DNA of 64,000 nt from Planktosalinus sp963975935 (GCA_963975935.1 CAXBIQ010000005.1:124001-188000); one strand, 5' to 3'; positions 9,607-17,820 are shown, counted from the stretch's first letter. A program made the numbers and translations. Notes: a model not told the origin generated them from the letters alone.

Positions 9607-11664
9607 ATGAACACACCAAAACGTTACACCATCACCGCAGCACTGCCTTATACTAACGGGCCCATTCACATTGGCCATTTGGCAGGGGTTTATGTCCCGT
9701 CAGATATTTATGCACGCTACCTGCGTATGCAAGGGAAAGATGTAGCTTTTATTTGCGGAAGCGATGAACACGGTGTGGCAATTTCTATGAAAGCGAGAAA
9801 AGAAGGCGTCACACCCCTTGAAATTACAGATAAATTTCACACCATTGTGAAAAAATCTTTTGAAGATTTTGGAATTACCTTTGACAACTATTCCCGCACT
9901 TCGGCGAAAATCCATCACGAAACAGCCTCTGAATTCTTTAAAAAACTCCACAGCGATGGAAAGTTCATTGAAGAAGTCACCGAACAATTGTATGACCCCG
10001 AAGCAGAACAGTTTTTGGCAGACCGTTTCGTCACAGGAACCTGTCCCAAATGTGGTCACGACGAAGCCTATGGCGACCAGTGCGAAAAATGTGGCACCTC
10101 GCTAAACGCTACTGATTTAATAAACCCAAAATCAACCATCACAGGAGCCGTTCCGGTACTGAAAAAGACCAAACACTGGTTCTTACCTCTGGAAAACTAT
10201 GAAGATTTCCTAAAACAATGGATACTCGTTGACCATAAAAAAGACTGGAAACCCAATGTGTACGGACAAGTAAAATCGTGGATTGACGATGGCTTACGCC
10301 CGCGTGCCGTCACCCGCGATCTGGATTGGGGCATCCCCGTACCCGTCGAAGGCGCCGAAGGAAAAGTGTTGTATGTTTGGTTTGATGCCCCCATTGGTTA
10401 CATTTCTTCAACTAAAGAGTGGGCTGCCCGAGAAGGAAAAGACTGGGAACCTTACTGGAAAAGTGACGATACCAAACTGGTGCATTTTATAGGGAAAGAC
10501 AATATTGTGTTTCACTGTGTTATTTTCCCGGCCATGCTCAAAGCGGAAGGCAGCTATATTTTGCCTGACAATGTGCCTGCCAACGAATTCCTGAACTTAG
10601 AAGGCAGCAAATTGTCAACGTCCAAAAATTGGGCAGTATGGTTGCACGAGTATCTGGAAGATTTCCCAGGGCAAAAGGATGTATTGCGCTATACGCTTAC
10701 GGCAACAGCTCCTGAAACCAAAGACAACGATTTTACCTGGAAGGATTTCCAGGCGCGGAACAATAATGAATTGGTTGCCATTTTCGGCAATTTTATCAAC
10801 CGTGTGGCGGTTTTGACCCATAAATATTATGAAGGTCACGTACCCCAACCATCCGAATTAAAGGATATTGACACCCAAACCCTAAATGAAATGAAAGCTT
10901 ATCCGGATGTGATAGGCAGCTCCATTGAACGGTACCGTTTTCGCGAAGCACAAGGTGAATTGATGAATCTGGCACGTTTAGGCAACAAATATTTAGCCGA
11001 TGAAGAGCCTTGGAAAACCATCAAAACCGACGAAGAGCGCACTAAAACCGTAATGTATGTCGCCCTGCAAATTGCAGCTGCACTGGCAGTTTTAAGCGAA
11101 CCGTTTTTGCCATTTACGTCAAAAAAATTAAAAACCATTTTAAACTATGATGCAGAAAACTGGGGTGCACTGAAGTCTCTGGAAACCGGTCATCAAATCG
11201 GTCAGGCCGAATTGCTTTTCTCCAAAATAGAAGACGAGCAAATACAGCTACAACTTGACAAATTGCAGGCCACAAAAGCCTCCAATAAAAGTGAAAAACA
11301 AACAGAAGAAAAAACGAAGCTCATGCCACAAAAAGAAACCATAAATTTTGACGATTTCACCAAACTAGATATGCGAGTAGGCACCATCATTGAAGCCGAA
11401 AAAATGCCCAAAGCCGATAAACTTTTAGTTTTAAAAGTAGATACCGGACTCGATGTGCGCACTGTAGTTTCAGGAATTGCAGAAAGTTTCACTCCTGAAG
11501 AAATCATTGGAAAACAAGTCACCATTCTCATCAACCTCGCCCCTAGAAAACTGCGTGGTGTGGAAAGCCAGGGAATGATTCTTATGACCGAAAATGCGGA
11601 AGGAAAATTGGTTTTTCTCAATCCTGATGTTGAAGGTGTTGGGAATGGAATGACTATCAATTAA
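9607..11664 (+). CDS. metG: Methionyl-tRNA synthetase
   Basis: 685 residues. Class I synthetase that charges tRNA-Met. HIGH motif at 21-24; a zinc knuckle with two CxxC pairs (CPKC...CEKC) near residue 145; the KMSKS-like KLSTSKNW near 335; an anticodon-binding helical domain. After a Lys/Glu-rich linker comes a C-terminal tRNA-binding (EMAP/Trbp111-like) domain from about residue 580 (FDDFTKLDMRVGTIIEAE), which dimerises bacterial MetRS. The length matches the long MetRS form with appended domain. It is followed by a degenerate intergenic repeat, not by another gene of the operon. Confidence 0.97.
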   Translation: MNTPKRYTITAALPYTNGPIHIGHLAGVYVPSDIYARYLRMQGKDVAFICGSDEHGVAISMKARKEGVTPLEITDKFHTIVKKSFEDFGITFDNYSRTSAKIHHETASEFFKKLHSDGKFIEEVTEQLYDPEAEQFLADRFVTGTCPKCGHDEAYGDQCEKCGTSLNATDLINPKSTITGAVPVLKKTKHWFLPLENYEDFLKQWILVDHKKDWKPNVYGQVKSWIDDGLRPRAVTRDLDWGIPVPVEGAEGKVLYVWFDAPIGYISSTKEWAAREGKDWEPYWKSDDTKLVHFIGKDNIVFHCVIFPAMLKAEGSYILPDNVPANEFLNLEGSKLSTSKNWAVWLHEYLEDFPGQKDVLRYTLTATAPETKDNDFTWKDFQARNNNELVAIFGNFINRVAVLTHKYYEGHVPQPSELKDIDTQTLNEMKAYPDVIGSSIERYRFREAQGELMNLARLGNKYLADEEPWKTIKTDEERTKTVMYVALQIAAALAVLSEPFLPFTSKKLKTILNYDAENWGALKSLETGHQIGQAELLFSKIEDEQIQLQLDKLQATKASNKSEKQTEEKTKLMPQKETINFDDFTKLDMRVGTIIEAEKMPKADKLLVLKVDTGLDVRTVVSGIAESFTPEEIIGKQVTILINLAPRKLRGVESQGMILMTENAEGKLVFLNPDVEGVGNGMTIN

Positions 11665-11686
11665 GTGGTCACTCTGCAATGTCGAG

Positions 11687-11816
11687 CGGTCACTGAGCGG
11701 AGCCGAAGTGTAAGCGGCAGTTTTAAATCCAAAGCTTTTCTCCCGCAGATTTCGCAGATGTGCGCAGAAAAATTTATTAAAAATCTGCGAAGATCAGCGT
11801 GATCTGCGGGCTAATT
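11687..11816. repeat. Dispersed intergenic repeats between metG and tex
   Basis: Two kinds. Bases 11687-11710 are the inverted copy (23 of 24 identical) of 43723-43746 in the efflux operon. Bases 11740-11810 form an imperfect inverted repeat of CCCGCAGATT/GATCTGCGGG type with several ATCTGCG or CGCAGA words, a pattern common in Bacteroidota intergenic DNA. No coding potential. Confidence 0.75.
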
Positions 11817-11844
11817 TTTAATCAATCAATTTCAAAAATCATCT

Positions 11845-13974
11845 ATGGAGCAACTCCTCCACTACATTTCCCAAAATACCCAACTGCCAGCCGGCAGCAT
11901 AAAAAACACCGTTCAGTTATTGAATGAAGACTGTACTATTCCTTTCATCGCCCGTTACCGAAAGGAGCGCACCGGCAATCTGGATGAAGTACAAATTGGC
12001 GACATTGTTCAGTTTAAAGAACAGTTTGAAGCCCTTGAAAAGCGCAAAACCACCATCCTCAAAGCGCTGGAAGAACAAGAAGTCTTAACTCCGGAATTGC
12101 GCAAGAGCATAGAAAACACCATGGACCTCACCACACTTGAAGACCTCTACCTTCCCTTCAAAAAAAGCCGGAAAACCAAAGCCGAAACCGCCCGTAAAAA
12201 CGGACTGGAACCCCTTGCCAAAATCATCATGGCTCAGAATGCAAACGACATAGAATCCATTGCGCAAAACTATATTGAAGGGGGTGTCGCTTCTGCGGAA
12301 GACGCTCTGGAAGGAGCCCGCCACATCATCGCAGAATGGATCAATGAACGTACAGACATCAGAAATACTTTGCGAAAGCAGTTAGAAAACTTTGCACTCA
12401 TCACTACCAAAGTAGCAAAAGACAAAGCCGAAGATGAAAAAGCCCAGAAATTCCGTGACTATTTTCAATGGGAAGAATCTTTAAAAACGTGTCCGTCACA
12501 CCGGTTGCTCGCTATTTTGCGCGCGGAAACCGAAGGATTTATCAAAGTAAAAATTGAAATTGACGAGGAAAAAGCCCTTTCTGCCATTGAAAGGAGGATT
12601 ATCAAATCACAAAATGAATGTGCAAATCAGATTGAATTGGCCATCAAAGACAGTTTCAAACGCCTGCTCTTTCCGGCCTTGTCAAATGAACGACTGAATG
12701 CTGCCAAAGAAGCTGCAGACGATACTGCGATTTCAGTATTTGCCAAGAACCTTCAGCAGTTGTTGCTTGGCGCGCCGCTGGGTGAAAAGCGCATTATGGC
12801 CATTGACCCGGGTTTCAGGACAGGTTGTAAAGTGGTATGTCTGGACGCACAAGGCAACCTCAAGCACAACGAAACCATTTTTCCGCACGCACCTCAAAAT
12901 GATGAAAAGGGTGCTATCAAAAAAATCAGTTCGCTGGCCGATGCCCATAAAACAGAAGCCATCGCCATCGGTAACGGAACCGCTTCACGCGAAACGGAAC
13001 GCCTCATCAGAAAAATTCAGTTTAAAAACGATATTCAGGTGTTTGTGGTTAGCGAAGCGGGAGCTTCCATTTATTCGGCTTCCAAAATCGCCCGGGAAGA
13101 ATTCCCCAATTATGATGTGACCGTGCGTGGTGCGGTATCCATCGGAAGACGACTGGCAGACCCGCTTGCTGAACTGGTAAAAATTGAGGCTAAGTCCATT
13201 GGCGTGGGACAATACCAGCACGATGTGGATCAAACCAAATTGAAAACAGCACTTGACCGTGTGGTGGAGCGTTGCGTGAATTCGGTGGGAGTGAATATCA
13301 ATACGGCTAGCCGTTCGTTGTTGGCTTACGTCTCCGGCGTTGGTCCTAAGTTGGCGGAAAATATTTTTGCATACCGCGAGGAAAACGGCGCATTTACTTC
13401 CCGTGAGGAAATCAAAAAAGTACCCCGTCTGGGCGGTAAAGCTTTTGAGCAAAGCGCCGGTTTTTTACGCATTAAAAACGGAAAGAATCCCTTGGACAAC
13501 TCGGCCGTGCATCCTGAAAGTTATGGCTTGGTCAAACAAATGGCCAAGGATTTAAAAATGGATGTTTCTGATTTGATTGGAAATACGGAGGTTTTAAAAA
13601 GTATTCCAAAGGAAAAATATGTAAGTGAAACTGTGGGACTCCTGACTTTGGAAGACATCATTAACGAACTTGAAAAACCCGGGCTCGACACCCGTGAACA
13701 GGCCAAAGTATTCACTTTTAACCAAAACATCAAAAACATCAATGATCTGAAAGAAGGACAATTGTTGCCGGGGATAGTAAACAATATTACTAATTTTGGA
13801 TGCTTTGTGGATATTGGCATTAAAGAAAGCGGCCTCATCCACATCTCAAACCTCGCCGATGGTTTTGTAAGTGATGTAAATGCCCACGTGAGTTTGCATC
13901 AACAAATCGTAGTAAAAGTTCTGGATGTGGACATATATAGAAAACGCATACAGTTGAAATTGCATAAGTTATAA
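11845..13974 (+). CDS. tex: Tex-family RNA-binding transcription accessory protein
   Basis: 709 residues, full family length. An N-terminal helical region with IPFIARYRKE leads into a YqgF/RNase H-like fold (IMAIDPGFRTGCKVV near residue 315), a helix-hairpin-helix region (YVSGVGPKLAENIFAYREENG), and a C-terminal S1 RNA-binding domain (LLPGIVNNITNFGCFVDIG) ending close to the stop. Tex binds RNA and RNA polymerase-linked complexes and is widely conserved, but its exact role is not settled. It starts 180 bases after metG, behind repeat DNA. Confidence 0.95.
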   Translation: MEQLLHYISQNTQLPAGSIKNTVQLLNEDCTIPFIARYRKERTGNLDEVQIGDIVQFKEQFEALEKRKTTILKALEEQEVLTPELRKSIENTMDLTTLEDLYLPFKKSRKTKAETARKNGLEPLAKIIMAQNANDIESIAQNYIEGGVASAEDALEGARHIIAEWINERTDIRNTLRKQLENFALITTKVAKDKAEDEKAQKFRDYFQWEESLKTCPSHRLLAILRAETEGFIKVKIEIDEEKALSAIERRIIKSQNECANQIELAIKDSFKRLLFPALSNERLNAAKEAADDTAISVFAKNLQQLLLGAPLGEKRIMAIDPGFRTGCKVVCLDAQGNLKHNETIFPHAPQNDEKGAIKKISSLADAHKTEAIAIGNGTASRETERLIRKIQFKNDIQVFVVSEAGASIYSASKIAREEFPNYDVTVRGAVSIGRRLADPLAELVKIEAKSIGVGQYQHDVDQTKLKTALDRVVERCVNSVGVNINTASRSLLAYVSGVGPKLAENIFAYREENGAFTSREEIKKVPRLGGKAFEQSAGFLRIKNGKNPLDNSAVHPESYGLVKQMAKDLKMDVSDLIGNTEVLKSIPKEKYVSETVGLLTLEDIINELEKPGLDTREQAKVFTFNQNIKNINDLKEGQLLPGIVNNITNFGCFVDIGIKESGLIHISNLADGFVSDVNAHVSLHQQIVVKVLDVDIYRKRIQLKLHKL

Positions 13975-14018
13975 AAGAACACAGATCACACTGATTAACC
14001 CGGATTTCACGGATTTTT
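13975..14018. repeat. Degenerate ACAGAT/CACGGATT intergenic repeat
   Basis: A short stretch combining an ACACAGATCACACTGATT-like word with GGATTTCACGGATTTTT. It is the same style of degenerate repeat as at 11740-11810, and fills the gap between tex and the deacetylase gene. Confidence 0.55.
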
Positions 14019-14039
14019 GTTGTGTACTAAAAAAATAAA

Positions 14040-14945
14040 ATGCTCAAAATCGCCTACCATCATATTTACAAACACCCGCTTCCTGAGGGACACCGTTTCC
14101 CTATGGACAAATATGAATTGATACCTCAGCAATTGTTGCACGAGGGTACCTGTACTGCTGAAAATTTTTTTGAACCCGATGTTGCCGATGAAGCTCATAT
14201 CTTGGCGGTACATACCCAAGAGTACATTAACGACTTAAAAAACCAAACATTAAGCAAAAGTGCAGCACGAAAAATAGGATTTCCTTTAAGCGACACTTTG
14301 GTGAAAAGGGAAAGCATCATCACACAAGGAACCATAATGGCCAGTGAATTTGCTTTGAAATATGGCATCGCAATGAATATTGCCGGAGGCACGCATCACG
14401 CTTATTCCAATCGCGGTGAAGGGTTTTGCCTGTTTAACGATCAGGCGATTGGGGCTCGTTATTTATTAAATAAAGGGTTGGCTAATAAAATACTTATCGT
14501 CGACCTCGATGTGCATCAAGGCAATGGTACTGCTGAAATATTTAAGGATGACGCTTCAGTTTTCACATTCTCTATGCACGGTGCCGGAAACTATCCGTTT
14601 CAGAAAGAAAAATCAAACTTGGACATTGCTTTACCAGATGCAACAGGAGATACAGCATATTTAAAAACCCTGAAAGAAACCCTTCCGAAGTTGATTGAAG
14701 AGCAACAACCCGATTTTATTTACTACCTCTGTGGCGTAGATATTTTGGAAAGTGACAAGCTAGGAAGGCTCAGCTGCACTATTGATGGTTGCAAAGAACG
14801 CGACCGTTATGTATTACAAACTTGCCAGGACCATAAAATTCCTGTTATGTGCAGCATGGGTGGCGGCTACTCGCCAGATCTTAAGATTATTGTAGAGGCG
14901 CACGCCAATACGTATAGGCTGGCTCAGGAGATTTATTTTTGGTAA
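14040..14945 (+). CDS. Histone deacetylase/AcuC family amidohydrolase
   Basis: 301 residues with the arginase-like HDAC fold. GGTHHAYSNRGEGFCLFND carries the active-site His pair, and DLDVHQGNGT carries the Asp/His zinc ligands. CGVDILESDKLGRLSC holds the second zinc Asp, and the C-terminal GGGYS closes the site. Bacterial members deacetylate small molecules, polyamines or acetylated proteins; the substrate cannot be told from sequence. Its stop overlaps the terminator hairpin that serves the convergent slipin gene. Confidence 0.93.
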   Translation: MLKIAYHHIYKHPLPEGHRFPMDKYELIPQQLLHEGTCTAENFFEPDVADEAHILAVHTQEYINDLKNQTLSKSAARKIGFPLSDTLVKRESIITQGTIMASEFALKYGIAMNIAGGTHHAYSNRGEGFCLFNDQAIGARYLLNKGLANKILIVDLDVHQGNGTAEIFKDDASVFTFSMHGAGNYPFQKEKSNLDIALPDATGDTAYLKTLKETLPKLIEEQQPDFIYYLCGVDILESDKLGRLSCTIDGCKERDRYVLQTCQDHKIPVMCSMGGGYSPDLKIIVEAHANTYRLAQEIYFW

Positions 14946-14977
14946 AAAAAATGCGCCGAAATCATTTTCGACGCATT
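14943..14977 (-). terminator. Terminator of the slipin transcript
   Basis: A 12-bp stem with one mismatch (AATGCG.CGAAA against TTTCG.CGCATT, arms 14950-14961 and 14966-14977), with a 4-base loop. It is followed on the minus strand by a run of seven T, just after the slipin stop at 14980. Confidence 0.85.
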
Positions 14978-14979
14978 CC

Positions 14980-16080
14980 TTACTTATTAACAGAAAAAAT
15001 ATCTTTTAACTGTTTCACTACACCACCGTTTCCTGAGATAGAAATTTCACCAATCTTGTCGGCAATTTTCTCAACATACTCCATCTCTTTCAATTTGAAA
15101 AGCATGTCATTTTCTTCCATCAACTTGGCAGTGTTCAACAAACTTCTTGTTGAAGCTGTTTCTTCCCTTCTGGTAATCACATTGGCTTGTGCTTTTTTCT
15201 GGGCAACAAGAACCTGATTCATAATCTCTTTCATATCCCCGGGCAAAATCACGTCCCTGATACCTGTATTGAGAACCTCAACACCGAGATTAGAAGCTTC
15301 CCTTTTAACTTTTTCAAATACTGCTTTTGCAATACTATCCTTGTTTTCAAGAAGCTCATCCAGGGTATAAGTTCCCACATAAGCACGAATGGCTAACTGC
15401 AACACAACATACAATTGCTTTTCATAGTCTTTGTTGTCCATAAGCGCTTTTACAATATCTGTAACTTTGTACTTTGTGTAAAAGTTGATACGTATGGCTG
15501 CTTTATCTTTGGTCAGCAATTCCTGTCCGGCAATTTCAAGTTGCAACTGTCTCATATCCGCTTTTGCAATCTTGATGGTCGTGTCATTCCTCCAGAAACG
15601 GTAAGTACCACTTTCCAGGATTTTGACAAATACATCATCAACGATAAACACGGCTTTTTCATAAGCAGCTACTTCAAAGATTCGTATGTGTTTGCTCAAT
15701 TCATAATTACTAAAAAGAGCTTTATCAATCTTTTCAGTAATGTATATTTTACTAAGATCTGCATAGGTAAACTGGTAGTCTACCAGCGTATTCCAGTAAA
15801 TATACTTTCCGGCGGTAAGGATATTTTTAAAGTTACCTCTATCATAAACCAATACAATCTCGTTATCCTTTACCTCAATGATGTGCAGCATAGTTTTTAG
15901 TTTGCTGTCCTCAAGCAATATTTCAATTGCTACTGGAGGCACAAAAGGTCTTGAAAGGTCAAAAATCATTACGGTTTCAAACAATCCTAACCAATGAACA
16001 CCACTGCTTATTGTGCGTTTGTAATCTCCTCTTTTGAAGATCATTCCTACTTTTCCCTTATTTATCCTAATTCTTTTCAT
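14980..16080 (-). CDS. Slipin (SPFH/Band 7), RNA-repair-associated type
   Basis: 366 residues from the ATG at 16080. A start at 16155 would add 25 untypical residues. It opens MKRIRINKGKVGMIFKRGDYKR, without the N-terminal membrane hairpin of stomatins. A duplicated N-terminal 'neck' module (YKRTISSGVHW, FKNILTAGKYIYW, VKILESGTYRFW) leads into the SPFH core (about 165-300) and a C-terminal coiled coil (QKKAQANVITRREETASTRSLLNTAKLMEEN). This form, as I know the family, is the one found next to rtcB/rtcA and Ro60/Y-RNA genes in bacterial RNA-repair operons. Here it is followed by a terminator and preceded by three tRNA-like units and a TPR gene on the same strand. No rtcB is in the window. Confidence 0.88.
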   Translation of the reverse strand: MKRIRINKGKVGMIFKRGDYKRTISSGVHWLGLFETVMIFDLSRPFVPPVAIEILLEDSKLKTMLHIIEVKDNEIVLVYDRGNFKNILTAGKYIYWNTLVDYQFTYADLSKIYITEKIDKALFSNYELSKHIRIFEVAAYEKAVFIVDDVFVKILESGTYRFWRNDTTIKIAKADMRQLQLEIAGQELLTKDKAAIRINFYTKYKVTDIVKALMDNKDYEKQLYVVLQLAIRAYVGTYTLDELLENKDSIAKAVFEKVKREASNLGVEVLNTGIRDVILPGDMKEIMNQVLVAQKKAQANVITRREETASTRSLLNTAKLMEENDMLFKLKEMEYVEKIADKIGEISISGNGGVVKQLKDIFSVNK

Positions 16081-16097
16081 TTTATTTGATTTTAAAT

Positions 16098-16115
16098 GCT
16101 TGTATTTATACAAGC
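16098..16115 (-). promoter_or_regulatory. Perfect palindrome upstream of slipin
   Basis: GCTTGTAT-TT-ATACAAGC, two 8-bp arms separated by 2 bases, ending 17 bases before the slipin ATG. It could be an operator or an mRNA hairpin masking the translation start. Further upstream, 16321-16343 is a second inverted repeat (7-bp arms GTTGTTG/CAACAAC). The remaining bases up to 16397 hold nothing I recognise. Confidence 0.5.
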
Positions 16116-16397
16116 CAGATTTCACATTAAATATTAGAACAGGGTGAGAAATCACTTTTCAAGAACGGAAGTACTCTATTTTTAAATGCCAACAAACTGT
16201 TTTTTTTAATTGATATGATAAGCGTTTTCCCCACTATATGGTTTGAATTCAAATCTTCAATTTTGAAAAAAAGCCTACTTTTCTTTATAAGTAAAAGCAC
16301 TTCAAAGTTCCGTCAAAGCTGTTGTTGATAGAATTACAACAACCGATTTCCACACACTATTCTTCTTTTTTGGTAATCAGTTTTAAAAGATGATCTG

Positions 16398-16468
16398 CTT
16401 TTTGAGTGGATTTGAGGTCCACAACCTACATAAAAAGTGTAGTGCTCTACCAACTGAGCTACAAAAAC
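16398..16468 (-). ncRNA. tRNA-like unit A (Lys-like)
   Basis: Read on the minus strand. Acceptor 5' strand GTTTTTG, then TA, then a D-arm GCTC/GAGC around AGTTGGTA with canonical GG. The anticodon arm CTACA/TGTAG has a 7-base loop CTTTTTA (anticodon position TTT), and the T-arm stem GTGGA/TCCAC is intact. The T-loop is CCTCAAA instead of TTCGANT, the 3' acceptor strand CAAAAAG is displaced by one extra base, and the variable region is only three bases. It cannot be a normal elongator tRNA, but all four stems are preserved. Either a decaying tRNA or a tRNA mimic. Confidence 0.6.
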
Positions 16469-16485
16469 AAGAGGTATGAAACCTG

Positions 16486-16548
16486 GTTTTTGACCGGAAT
16501 CGAACCGGCGACATCCACATCTGGTGTTCTAGCCACTGAACTATCCGT
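16486..16548 (-). ncRNA. tRNA-like unit B
   Basis: Minus strand. ACGGA, TA, then a perfect D-arm GTTC/GAAC with loop AGTGGCTA. The anticodon arm is shortened, with no paired 5-bp stem around a 7-base loop. The T-arm GCCGG/CCGGT has the canonical loop TTCGATT, followed by the 3' strand CAAAAAC. D- and T-loop elbow contacts are kept while the anticodon arm is lost. Its 5' and 3' acceptor strands do not pair with each other: ACGGA pairs with the TCCGT of unit C, and CAAAAAC with the GTTTTTG of unit A. A chimera of neighbours or a permuted arrangement would explain this. Confidence 0.6.
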
Positions 16549-16549
16549 A

Positions 16550-16626
16550 AAACGGAGTGGGAATCGAACCCACGACCTACAGAGTCGCAACTGTTTTTTG
16601 GCTAACAGCAAAAACCTTCAAGCCAA
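16550..16626 (-). ncRNA. tRNA-like unit C (3' half intact)
   Basis: Minus strand. A perfect T-arm GTGGG-TTCGATT-CCCAC (16557-16573) is followed by the acceptor-like TCCGTTT. The anticodon-like stem ACAG/CTGT encloses an 8-base loop containing TGCGAC. The D-arm position is replaced by a longer hairpin TTGGCT...AGCCAA. Between this unit and the TPR stop (16627-16788) I see only possible further decayed pieces, for example GAGGGG-TTGCAAA on the minus strand, which I cannot support as a fourth unit. Confidence 0.5.
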
Positions 16627-16788
16627 GTTGTATATGAAAGGGTAATACAAAATTTGCAACCCCTCACACAATGGTGCTGTACAGAAACACGCAACAAGAC
16701 TCCTCTTGATATTTTAAGCACGGCAAACAAGTAAACCACGGTACCTGATGATCTACCGGTTTCAACAATTTCAAATTTTTGAAATCAT

Positions 16789-17325
16789 CTATTTCACCGA
16801 CTTCTTTTTATTTTTGTTTTTGGATTTTGCTTTTGCTTTCTTATGAGGAAGCTTTTGCTTTACTCTCTTTATTTCTTCCTCAACAAAACTTATAAAAGCA
16901 GAATTACACCCCATTTTCAACGCTTTTTTGTAGGCTTTTTTTGCCTCTTTCCATTTCATTAAAACCTCTAAAAGCTGTCCCTGAATTATTTGTAAACCTG
17001 CTTTGTCAGTTCCTTTGATGCTTAAAGCAAAGTCAAGTAACTTTTGTGCTTCAAGATAATCTTCATTTTGTATCAGCACCCTTATGTAATCAGGGTAAAG
17101 CACCGGGTTTTCCATTTTTTGTGCAAGGGCTTCAGCAAAGTAACTTTTAGCGGTCTCATAATCCCCTAATTGTTCTGCAGAAAATTTTGCCATCAAACAT
17201 AGCGCCTGAACATTGTTCTTGTCATAAGACAAAGCATAGTTTAAAGCTTCTATGGTTTCTTCCAGATTGTATGGATAGGCATCCATAGCTTTGAAAATGT
17301 AACTATTGTATAGTGTTGTTTCCAT
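16789..17325 (-). CDS. TPR protein with Lys-rich tail
   Basis: 178 residues, no signal peptide, so cytoplasmic. Four or so tetratricopeptide repeats fill residues 15-150 (A..YALSYDKNNVQALCLMAKF, YFAEALAQ..NPVLYPDYIRVLI, LLDFALSIKG, WKEAKKAYKKALKMG). The last 25 residues are almost entirely Lys, Ser and Asn, a tail that could contact RNA. It lies on the same strand as, and upstream of, the tRNA-like units and slipin, and downstream of two short-ORF/terminator units. A scaffold role in the same system is inferred from position only. Confidence 0.8.
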   Translation of the reverse strand: METTLYNSYIFKAMDAYPYNLEETIEALNYALSYDKNNVQALCLMAKFSAEQLGDYETAKSYFAEALAQKMENPVLYPDYIRVLIQNEDYLEAQKLLDFALSIKGTDKAGLQIIQGQLLEVLMKWKEAKKAYKKALKMGCNSAFISFVEEEIKRVKQKLPHKKAKAKSKNKNKKKSVK

Positions 17326-17346
17326 TACGATTTATTTTATAGTTTA

Positions 17347-17370
17347 AAATAAAAAGCCATTTTGGCTTTC
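17347..17370 (-). terminator. Terminator-like hairpin before the TPR gene
   Basis: Stem AAAGCCA/TGGCTTT with a 3-base loop, then TTATTTT on the minus strand, 22 bases before the TPR start. Any transcript from the upstream promoters must cross it to reach the TPR gene. Confidence 0.6.
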
Positions 17371-17404
17371 GTTCCCGTAACGGAATGTGATGAAGGAAAT
17401 TCCA

Positions 17405-17476
17405 ACAAAAATCCGAAACGGTTAGGTGTTGCTTCGGATCTTTATCATACTCTAGAAGAGATTTAGATTCCGAAGC
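17405..17476 (-). promoter_or_regulatory. Attenuator-like mutually exclusive hairpins
   Basis: Minus strand segments: A GCTTCGGA (17476-17469), B TCCGAAGC (17438-17431) and C TTCGGAT (17417-17411) followed by TTTTGTT. A pairs with B (8 bp, plus TCT/AGA after a bulge); B pairs with C (up to 10 bp) to make a U-tailed terminator. A lies inside the last codons of the 27-codon ORF, B starts 13 bases after its stop. A ribosome finishing the ORF covers A and leaves the terminator free; one stalled early leaves A free to form the antiterminator. Confidence 0.55.
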
Positions 17477-17535
17477 GTGTCTATCAGCATATCAAAATGC
17501 TTTTGACGTTCTGAGGTGTTTAATCGATACCACAT
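17452..17535 (-). CDS. Short leader-like ORF, 27 codons
   Basis: ATG at 17535, stop TAG at 17452. The peptide begins MWYRLNTSERQKHF and ends in a Leu-rich stretch, LRNLNLF. It sits about 48 bases downstream of the predicted start of a good promoter and overlaps the antiterminator arm. I read it as a leader peptide; it may equally be a small functional protein. Spacing of Trp, Ser-acidic, Phe, Leu and final Phe residues resembles the other short ORF at 17823-17930, though the similarity is weak. Confidence 0.5.
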   Translation of the reverse strand: MWYRLNTSERQKHFDMLIDTLRNLNLF

Positions 17536-17589
17536 AGCTTCTTTTATTTAATGAATAATTTGTTTTTGGCAATCCTTAAAAATTGCGAT

Positions 17590-17621
17590 GCAAAGATGCG
17601 GGTATTTTTTTAATTTCCAAA
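17590..17621 (-). promoter_or_regulatory. Promoter of the 27-codon ORF unit
   Basis: Minus strand TTTG (17621-17618), 19 bases, then CATCTTTGC (17598-17590). This is one mismatch from TAnnTTTGC, with the standard spacing. Confidence 0.6.
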
Positions 17622-17792
17622 TAAAACTTAATTTTATTTATTTGATTTTCAGTTACTTGTGTTTATTTTAGACCATAGAAATCCTGTCCGGCTGTATGCC
17701 GAAATCTATACATCTTGCATTCAAAAACTTAACTTTCAATCTTCATATATGTGTGTCTACTTTTTCACTTTAAATTTTTTTAAAAATTGTAT

Positions 17793-17820
17793 AAAAAAAA
17801 GCATCCGAATTAACGGACGC
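17793..17820 (-). terminator. Terminator of the 35-codon ORF unit
   Basis: GCGTCCG/CGGATGC, 7 bp including one G-U, loop of six, then eight T on the minus strand. The wobble pair makes the stem complete only as minus-strand RNA. Its 3' arm lies in the 12-base word TTCGGATGCTTT, which is also present inside the upstream ORF (17892-17881), so the ORF copy can compete for the same 5' arm. Confidence 0.75.

Noticed and set aside
16081..16260. Sigma-54 promoter (RtcR-type control) of slipin
   Set aside because: No TGGCAC-N5-TTGC match on the minus strand. The nearest candidate is a weak TTTG-N19-TACTTCCG.
16398..16626. Calling units A-C as functional tRNAs
   Set aside because: A lacks the TTCGANT T-loop and has a shifted acceptor, B lacks an anticodon arm, and C lacks a proper D-arm. 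No 7-bp acceptor stem is complete in any unit.
16406..16645. Plus-strand 79-codon frame across the tRNA-like units
   Set aside because: Its peptide (GIEPAT..., GNRTHDLQSRN) is the familiar false product of reading antisense through tRNA T-arms. It has no promoter or conservation argument.
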